Of a stretch of 5,580 nucleotides of DNA, positions 1 to 3,964 are shown one piece after another. A model generated the notes under the pieces. It saw only the letters and a program-made list of their open reading frames with translations. It was not told where the DNA came from and made no database searches. The first letter of the stretch is position 1, and the number at the start of each line of letters is the position of its first letter. Origin of the DNA: Planctomycetaceae bacterium (GTDB taxonomy: Bacteria > Planctomycetota > Planctomycetia > Planctomycetales > Planctomycetaceae); contig JAGQQP010000313.1 of NCBI GenBank assembly GCA_020426085.1, positions 1 through 5,580 of the forward strand, read 5' to 3'. The position numbers and the translations under genes were made by a program.

Positions 1-279
1 GAAGTGCTGCTGTTTCAGGTCGTGACGCCGGAAGAAGAAGAGTTTCCATTCAGCAAGCCGACACAGTTCCGCAGCCTGGAGCGTCGCGGTCATCATCAAC
101 TGGTTGATCCGCATCAGTTACGAGCCCGCTATCTGGAACAGTACCAGGAGTTCTGTGCGACGCTGGCCCGGCAGTGTGGATCAGTGAACGTGGATTACCT
201 GAAATTTCGTACGACGGACGCGTATCATTTAGCCCTTGGTGCCTTTCTGAATCAACGCACACGCCCCGGACGAAAGTAG
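1..279 (+). CDS. DUF58 family protein, C-terminal end (5' partial)
   Basis: The reading frame is open from the first base and ends at TAG 277-279, so only the last 92 residues are present; the real start lies left of the window. The fragment opens with a hydrophobic strand (EVLLFQVVTP) followed by an acidic EEEEFPF stretch, then a helix with LVDPHQLRARYLEQY, and ends with a TTDAYHLALGAFL segment. This order (bulk 'hevllfhv.dp.E..FPF', then 'dp..lr..Yl..l..f', then a 'D..l..aL..yL' end) is what I know of the C-terminus of DUF58 proteins, which have a von Willebrand factor A-like fold. Such proteins are usually encoded beside MoxR-type AAA ATPases and vWA membrane proteins; their biochemical role is poorly defined. 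The GTG at base 4 is not a credible start because the family motif already begins at base 1. A membrane protein gene follows 12 bases downstream, consistent with one operon. Family assignment is by motif recognition only. Confidence 0.8.
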   Translation, partial: EVLLFQVVTPEEEEFPFSKPTQFRSLERRGHHQLVDPHQLRARYLEQYQEFCATLARQCGSVNVDYLKFRTTDAYHLALGAFLNQRTRPGRK

Positions 280-291
280 ACGAGCGAACTC

Positions 292-648
292 ATGTCAGGT
301 GAAAAAATTCCGATCAACCGGACTCTGGTAGGCATTATCTCCCTGGTTTGCCTGGGGATTGCCGCCTATCTGTTCTGGCTGGCTCCCCCGGATCAGTTTG
401 CACAGCAGGATGTGGCCACCGGTGCTTTTATGCGTGTGGGGCTGTTGATGCTCGCCTTCTGGTTTGCTCTGCCGACAAAAAACCGGGATGCTGCCTGGGC
501 GAATGTCTCTCCCTGGGTTTTCGTGGTGATCATCATGGCGGTCGTGGGAGTTGCGGTCCGGCCTAAGATTGTCGTGCCACTGCTGCTCGTGATGGCCGTG
601 CTGGGTTTTGTGCTCCGACCGCGCAACAAAAGACGCTCGCGGCGTTGA
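292..648 (+). CDS. Small four-helix integral membrane protein, function unknown
   Basis: This 118-residue protein has four hydrophobic segments, at about residues 11-30, 46-60, 73-88 and 91-108, and a strongly basic tail (RPRNKRRSRR). By the positive-inside rule both ends would be cytoplasmic. There are no conserved polar residues within the helices, no cysteine pair and no motif I recognise. ATG at 292 is the first in-frame start after the upstream DUF58 stop; its ribosome binding site is weak (GAGCGA a few bases upstream), which fits translational coupling across the 12-base gap. In DUF58/MoxR operons, small membrane proteins commonly follow the DUF58 gene, so a membrane-partner role is possible but unproven. 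A hairpin covers the last codons and the stop. I am confident that the gene is real and is a membrane protein; I do not know its function. Confidence 0.8.
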   Translation: MSGEKIPINRTLVGIISLVCLGIAAYLFWLAPPDQFAQQDVATGAFMRVGLLMLAFWFALPTKNRDAAWANVSPWVFVVIIMAVVGVAVRPKIVVPLLLVMAVLGFVLRPRNKRRSRR

Positions 649-657
649 CCGGAGCGT
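633..657. terminator. Bidirectional terminator-like hairpin between convergent genes
   Basis: ACGCTC at 633-638 pairs perfectly with GAGCGT at 652-657. With G639 bulged, CGG 640-642 also pairs with CCG 649-651, giving nine pairs closed by a six-base loop (643-648). The hairpin contains the stop of the membrane protein gene and lies 18 bases beyond the stop of the leftward gene ending at 676. On the minus-strand transcript it is followed at once by UCUUUUGUU (revcomp of 624-632), a fair U-tract. On the plus-strand transcript the following bases (GCUUCUGAUUGAUUUCG) are only loosely U-rich, so it should work better for the leftward gene. Confidence 0.5.
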
Positions 658-675
658 GCTTCTGATTGATTTCGA

Positions 676-1812
676 TTATTGCGGACTCTGTGCCCGGCTG
701 ACAGGCTGTACTTTCAGATCGCGGGGTAACTGTCGCGGCACCTGATTTCCGGTCTGCGAGATGACATCGATGGGTTTGGGAGGTACGAAACGATCTGGTT
801 CTTCTCCGTTTTGAGCAGCCGCTGCGGCTTCCCGCTGTTTGGCATCGATGTAAACCCGGGCGGCGACTTTCAGCAGTTGCGGACGGCGGACCGGCAGCAC
901 CCCTTCCAGTTGACCGGCAATCCGTTCCACCCAGCCAGGCTGACGTTCCATTGCCAGGGACATCATATGCATGAAGATCGAGACTTCTTTGAAGTTGCGA
1001 TCCAGGATCGCATTGCTCACCGGTGCCAGGATCTTGGCTGCCATTTCCACGGTCTGTGAAGGAAAGGAGACGTACATCGATACCTGATGCGAGACGGCAT
1101 CGATTTTCTTATCTTCGCCGGGGAAGTATTCGGTCTGCAGATGCAACAGCGCTTTGGCTGAGATCGGCTTGGCCAGCAGCGGACTTTTATAGACTCCCGA
1201 GCAGAGCACAATGGTTTCTTTCGGTGTCTGATGAATTACTTCGAGCGTTCCCACAGTGCCATCGCCGGCATCGACTTCATACGAATAAGGGCCGGTCTGC
1301 CACATCTGGAACTCGGACAGTTTCATTTCACGCCAGATACTGACGACCACGTCAGGGTGTGCAATGAAAAAGGCATACGCCGAATGATTGACGTCGAGGT
1401 GAATTTTCGGCAGCACGCGGAACATGCTGATATCTTTCAGCACGTGTTCGGCATTTGTGCGGTTGGCCTGCGACATCTGATCCAGTGGAATCTGTGACAG
1501 GCATTCTTTTCTTGAGGAGCGGGACGAAGAACCTTTTGTCAGTAAGGTAATCAGTTCTTCTTCGTCAGGAATGCGGATTTCCTGATCGACCTGCTGATGT
1601 TTCTGTTGGAATTCAGTCAGCTGCCGATCATCGTCTCGTAAAAGATATTGATCGGCAGCCGACTTCGTCAGGGCCGGGCTCTGGCCATCGCGTTCGTTAG
1701 ATTGTGGCTGTTGTGCAGAAACAGAGGTGACAGGAACCGTTATGCTACTTGTGACAGCGATCACCAGAATCGTCATTTTCTGAATGAATTTTGTCATGCT
1801 CATCTTCGTCAT
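676..1812 (-). CDS. Secreted protein of unknown function
   Basis: The 378-residue product starts with a Sec signal peptide: a Lys-containing n-region (residues 1-12), a hydrophobic core at about 14-29 and a VSA cleavage motif at 31-33, followed by QQP. Residues 34-78 are polar, Gln/Asp-rich and probably disordered. A folded core of mixed strands and helices runs from about 80 to 330 and contains a WREMKLSEFQMWQTGPYSYEV stretch, a DAGDGTVGTLEV turn and the helical segment VSIFMHMMSLAMER. An AAAAA run (329-333) leads into a Pro-rich C-terminal tail. There is one cysteine in the core at 104 and another at 204. I recognise no catalytic motif or named domain. The ATG at 1812 has a weak AGGT seven bases upstream; in-frame ATGs at residues 4 and 6 are alternatives that keep the signal peptide. 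It lies 70 bases downstream of the lipoprotein gene and is probably co-transcribed with it. It may be a lineage-restricted planctomycete protein. Confidence 0.8.
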   Translation of the reverse strand: MTKMSMTKFIQKMTILVIAVTSSITVPVTSVSAQQPQSNERDGQSPALTKSAADQYLLRDDDRQLTEFQQKHQQVDQEIRIPDEEELITLLTKGSSSRSSRKECLSQIPLDQMSQANRTNAEHVLKDISMFRVLPKIHLDVNHSAYAFFIAHPDVVVSIWREMKLSEFQMWQTGPYSYEVDAGDGTVGTLEVIHQTPKETIVLCSGVYKSPLLAKPISAKALLHLQTEYFPGEDKKIDAVSHQVSMYVSFPSQTVEMAAKILAPVSNAILDRNFKEVSIFMHMMSLAMERQPGWVERIAGQLEGVLPVRRPQLLKVAARVYIDAKQREAAAAAQNGEEPDRFVPPKPIDVISQTGNQVPRQLPRDLKVQPVSRAQSPQ

Positions 1813-1882
1813 GTGAGAACCTGTTTTCTTTCCGCGTTCAACTTGTGTTGTCTGGTTTTATGCCCGTCAGTCTGGGTAGCAG

Positions 1883-2323
1883 TCAGTTTGGAGGTGCATT
1901 CACAGGAGGTGCCAGCGCCGGGCCGGGCTCCTTGAGTTCAGACTCCAGACCCGTTTCATTGGGAAACGGATCAGGGGGCACAAAAATAGAAGGTTCGGGA
2001 AGAGGAACCAGGTCATCCACAGCCTCGCCGTCATAAGACTGCTGGCTGCTGTATTCAGTGACTGGAGTATCACTGATATAGTGTTGCATCTGACAGTCAT
2101 CGCAGCATTTACACCACCAGCGGTTGAAGCGCGACTGACACCAGTCAGGTTTGCCAATACGCGTCAGGTCCCACGTGGGACGATAGAAGCGGTCTGCATA
2201 AAGCTGTGTGTCGCTGATGTCGTCGATCAGGTTATAGTAGACATTGCTGGCCCTGAAACACTGGCAGCCCGAGCATACTATAAGCGGCTGGATCATGACT
2301 ATGCAGACAAATGCTGCGCGCAT
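1883..2323 (-). CDS. Cys-rich probable lipoprotein, function unknown
   Basis: The 146-residue product begins with a short signal sequence (residues 1-19) ending in VCSGC, with Cys20 as the likely lipidated residue. The lipobox is imperfect because position -3 is Cys rather than Leu/Val/Ile, although -2 Ser and -1 Gly are normal. The mature part has a Tyr/Asp-rich segment (NVYYNLIDDISD, about 27-38), a WDLTRIGKPDWC segment (51-62) and a tight cysteine cluster at 71, 73, 74 and 77 next to two tryptophans. From about residue 104 onward it is a Pro/Glu-rich, probably unstructured tail. The cysteines could form disulfides or bind metal; neither can be decided here. The start at 2323 is well supported by GGAGG at 2333-2337, nine bases upstream. 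It is the first gene of a leftward pair with the secreted protein ending at 676 and is divergent from the propeller gene. I do not recognise a named family. Confidence 0.8.
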   Translation of the reverse strand: MRAAFVCIVMIQPLIVCSGCQCFRASNVYYNLIDDISDTQLYADRFYRPTWDLTRIGKPDWCQSRFNRWWCKCCDDCQMQHYISDTPVTEYSSQQSYDGEAVDDLVPLPEPSIFVPPDPFPNETGLESELKEPGPALAPPVNAPPN

Positions 2324-2332
2324 TCGCAGTTT

Positions 2333-2337
2333 CCTCC
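2333..2337 (-). promoter_or_regulatory. Strong Shine-Dalgarno for the lipoprotein gene
   Basis: CCTCC on the plus strand reads GGAGG on the minus strand, nine bases before the ATG at 2323, inside a purine run (GGGGGAGGAAA). It fixes the start of the lipoprotein gene and contrasts with the weak site of the downstream gene in the same pair. Confidence 0.85.
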
Positions 2338-2347
2338 CCCATTTGAA

Positions 2348-2367
2348 TGTGACCTTCCCTGGTCACA
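2348..2367. promoter_or_regulatory. 7-bp inverted repeat upstream of the lipoprotein gene (possible operator or leader hairpin)
   Basis: TGTGACC (2348-2354) and GGTCACA (2361-2367) are perfect inverted copies separated by TTCCCT. The element lies 25 bases upstream of the lipoprotein start and 10 bases beyond its Shine-Dalgarno, so it could be a dimer-binding operator or a leader stem. Repeats of this length do occur by chance, so function is inferred only from position and perfect symmetry. Confidence 0.35.
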
Positions 2368-2486
2368 ATTGAACCCATGATGGCTCGCATCATCAGTTGT
2401 ACAATCGCCTGTACCTAAGGATGATCGGCTATCGTTGAAGAGAAACTTTATCGATTATTCCGAATGCTCAGGTTATCGGGGTGATG

Positions 2487-2524
2487 AGCACCTGAAATGT
2501 GCTTAACCCCTGAAAAACAGGGGT
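2487..2524. repeat. Two adjacent hairpins upstream of the propeller gene
   Basis: AGCAC (2487-2491) pairs with GTGCT (2499-2503) around a seven-base loop, and three bases later ACCCCTG (2506-2512) pairs perfectly with CAGGGGT (2518-2524) around an AAAAA loop. The second is a clean 7-bp GC-rich stem. No U-tract follows on either strand, so a terminator is unlikely. The second hairpin overlaps the predicted -35 box and spacer of the rightward promoter, which makes an operator more plausible than an RNA structure. Confidence 0.5.
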
Positions 2525-2538
2525 CAGCGTGCTAAAAT
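2510..2538 (+). promoter_or_regulatory. Candidate sigma-70-type promoter of the propeller gene
   Basis: TAAAAT at 2533-2538 matches the -10 consensus at five of six positions, and CTGAAA at 2510-2515 matches the -35 consensus at four of six, with the ideal 17-base spacer. Transcription would begin near 2545, leaving a leader of roughly 130 bases before the ATG at 2674. The -35 box and spacer coincide with a perfect inverted repeat, hinting at a repressor site. This is an eye-made prediction. Confidence 0.4.
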
Positions 2539-2662
2539 CTGCAGGAAAATTCGAGTCTAAATGGCTCCGGTTCACCGAATATCCCTTGGGATACGAAGGG
2601 TTCTTGCGATCCGGGAACCAGACTGGGATACTGACAGGAAAGCAAATCTTATATCCGGATTC

Positions 2663-2668
2663 AGGAGG
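2663..2668 (+). promoter_or_regulatory. Consensus Shine-Dalgarno for the propeller gene
   Basis: AGGAGG lies five bases before the ATG at 2674. It settles the start at 2674 over upstream start codons in other frames and places the signal peptide directly at the N-terminus. Confidence 0.85.
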
Positions 2669-2673
2669 CTCAT

Positions 2674-3918
2674 ATGCGGGAATTTACATTTGTGTCTATT
2701 TCAATCCTGTCGGCTTTGCTCTCTCTGGTGGGGATCGCAGCGGGAGAGGAAGGAGAGCGGGGGGCTCCCTGGCAGTGTCATATAATAGACGAGTCTTCCC
2801 GCGGTGCAGACGGCGTGAAGCTGTTTGACGCAGACGGCGACGGCTTACTCGACATCGCCACCGGCTGGGAGGAAGGGGGCATCACCCGCATCTATCGTAA
2901 CCCCGGACCAGCGCAGGTAAAAAATAACTGGCCGGCAGTGACTCTGGGGAAAACCCCGCAGGTGGAAGACGCTGCCTGGATTGATCTGGAACGACTGCAC
3001 ACACGCAAAGCGGTGGTCAGTTGTTGTGAAGGGAAAACGCGTGCGATTTTCGTGCACTGGCCTCCGGTCGAGAAGCCGTTCGAAAATCCCTGGACGCAGG
3101 AAGTGATACCCGCATCCAAAGATCGGATGATGTGGATGTTTGCCATTCCCGCGAAAATTGGCCTCGATTCGCGTGGCGGTGAAGAACTGGTCGCCGCCGG
3201 CAAAGGACCGGGGGCCGAGATTGGCTGGTTTCTGCCAACGTCGGACACACGCGATCTGTCAAAGTATCAATGGATTACCTTGTCTCCGGCCGGCTGGATC
3301 ATGTCATTATTTGCTGTCGACATGGATGGGGACGGGGATCAGGATCTGCTGACCACCGATCGTAAAGGAAAGCTGCGAGGCTGTCGCTGGCTGGAAAATC
3401 CGGGAGCTCCGACTGCCATTGTCGGTAAACAATGGAAGAATCACTGGGTCGGCGGTCGGGATCGGGAAGTGATGTTCGCGCATCTGGCTGACCTGGATCA
3501 GGATGGTCTACAGGACATTCTTTTTGTCTCGCGCGCCCCGGATGAAGTGCACTGGTATCGCCGTCTCGATAAGAGCGGCCTCAAATGGGATCACAGTGTG
3601 ATTCCGTTTCCGGAGAATACAGGAGGCGGAAAAGGTGTGGCGGCCGGTGATCTGGATGGGGATGGTCAGTTGGACCTGGTACTCAGTTGCGAACATGCGG
3701 AGCCACCGAAATCAGGTGTGGTCTGGATGCGCGGCGTCCGCGAGGGGAAAAAGTTCCGCTGGGAGCCTCAGGAAATCAGTGGGCCGCGGGGCATCAAATA
3801 CGATCGGATTGAACTGCTCGATCTGGATGGGGACGGCGACCTGGATGTGCTCTCCTGTGAAGAACGGGATCAGAAGAAAGGGCTGGGAGTCTTCTGGTAT
3901 GAGAATCCGCTGAAGTAG
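2674..3918 (+). CDS. Secreted FG-GAP/VCBS repeat protein, probable seven-bladed beta-propeller
   Basis: The 414-residue product carries a signal peptide (hydrophobic core at about residues 7-23, likely cleaved near AAG/EE at 22-25). Five acidic calcium-loop motifs of the type DxDxDGxxD are visible at 52-60, 216-224, 273-281, 326-334 and 383-391, each followed by a hydrophobic strand, as in FG-GAP/VCBS repeats. Two further repeats in register, near 104 and 163, have lost most calcium ligands. The seven repeats are spaced 52-59 residues apart, as expected for a seven-bladed propeller of the integrin-alpha type. Aromatic-ENP motifs (YRNPG near 74, WLENPG near 239, WYENP near 408) recur at blade edges. 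No catalytic domain is fused, so a binding or scaffold role outside the cytoplasm is the best inference; the ligand is unknown. The start is fixed by AGGAGG five bases upstream. It appears to be monocistronic and converges on the GAF-HlyD gene, stopping 9 bases before that gene's stop. Confidence 0.88.
   Translation: MREFTFVSISILSALLSLVGIAAGEEGERGAPWQCHIIDESSRGADGVKLFDADGDGLLDIATGWEEGGITRIYRNPGPAQVKNNWPAVTLGKTPQVEDAAWIDLERLHTRKAVVSCCEGKTRAIFVHWPPVEKPFENPWTQEVIPASKDRMMWMFAIPAKIGLDSRGGEELVAAGKGPGAEIGWFLPTSDTRDLSKYQWITLSPAGWIMSLFAVDMDGDGDQDLLTTDRKGKLRGCRWLENPGAPTAIVGKQWKNHWVGGRDREVMFAHLADLDQDGLQDILFVSRAPDEVHWYRRLDKSGLKWDHSVIPFPENTGGGKGVAAGDLDGDGQLDLVLSCEHAEPPKSGVVWMRGVREGKKFRWEPQEISGPRGIKYDRIELLDLDGDGDLDVLSCEERDQKKGLGVFWYENPLK
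2827..3846 (+). repeat. Array of FG-GAP/VCBS calcium-loop repeats within the propeller gene
   Basis: The loop-coding segments are at 2827-2853, 3319-3345, 3490-3516, 3649-3675 and 3820-3846. The last two begin with nearly the same DNA (GATCTGGATGGGGAY), so the similarity is visible at nucleotide level. Degenerate copies lie near 2983 and 3160. The spacing is about 156-177 bases. The repeats are coding and diverged, not a tandem DNA satellite. Confidence 0.85.
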
Positions 3919-3927
3919 AGGAGGTCG

Positions 3928-3964
3928 TTAAAAGAAAAAGAGTTCGCGCTGCACGGTTTCGAAC
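3928..3964 (-). terminator. Weak terminator-like element overlapping the 3' end of the GAF-HlyD gene
   Basis: On the minus-strand transcript GUUCG (3964-3960) can pair with CGAAC (3946-3942) around a 13-base loop, followed directly by UCUUUUUCUUUU, which encodes the final Leu-Phe-Phe-Phe and runs into the stop. The stem is only five pairs, so it is a weak candidate; the U-rich tract is the better half of the evidence. Confidence 0.25.

Larger units (their letters stand above)
2324..2673. other. Divergent intergenic region with several inverted repeats
   Basis: These 350 bases separate the starts of two divergent genes and hold no convincing gene of their own. Reading rightward they contain the lipoprotein Shine-Dalgarno, a 7-bp inverted repeat (2348-2354 / 2361-2367), a 6-bp repeat ATGATG/CATCAT (2377-2382 / 2388-2393), a 5-bp repeat GTACA/TGTAC (2399-2403 / 2410-2414), two adjacent hairpins (2487-2524), a sigma-70-like promoter (2510-2538), weak hairpins at 2583-2600 and 2599-2619, the 8-bp palindrome ATCCGGAT (2653-2660), and the propeller gene's Shine-Dalgarno. 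No leftward promoter stood out by eye. Confidence 0.7.

Noticed and set aside
4..279. Complete 91-codon gene starting at GTG base 4
   Set aside because: The frame is open to the window edge and the DUF58 C-terminal motif begins before this codon, so it is the end of a larger gene.
811..1497. Several overlapping plus-strand open frames opposite the secreted-protein gene
   Set aside because: They are antisense to a gene with a clear signal peptide, overlap one another in different frames and lack ribosome binding sites.
2348..2367. CRP-like site (TGTGA...TCACA)
   Set aside because: The half-sites look right but are separated by 10 bases instead of the 6 required for CRP/FNR-type binding, so it is kept only as an unassigned inverted repeat.
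2506..2524. GC-rich hairpin as a rho-independent terminator
   Set aside because: No U-tract follows on either strand, and it lies between divergent genes where no transcript would be expected to end.
2529..2828. GTG-initiated open frame running from the promoter region into the propeller gene
   Set aside because: It would start at the predicted -10 box, has no ribosome binding site, and overlaps the signal peptide coding region of a well-supported gene in another frame.
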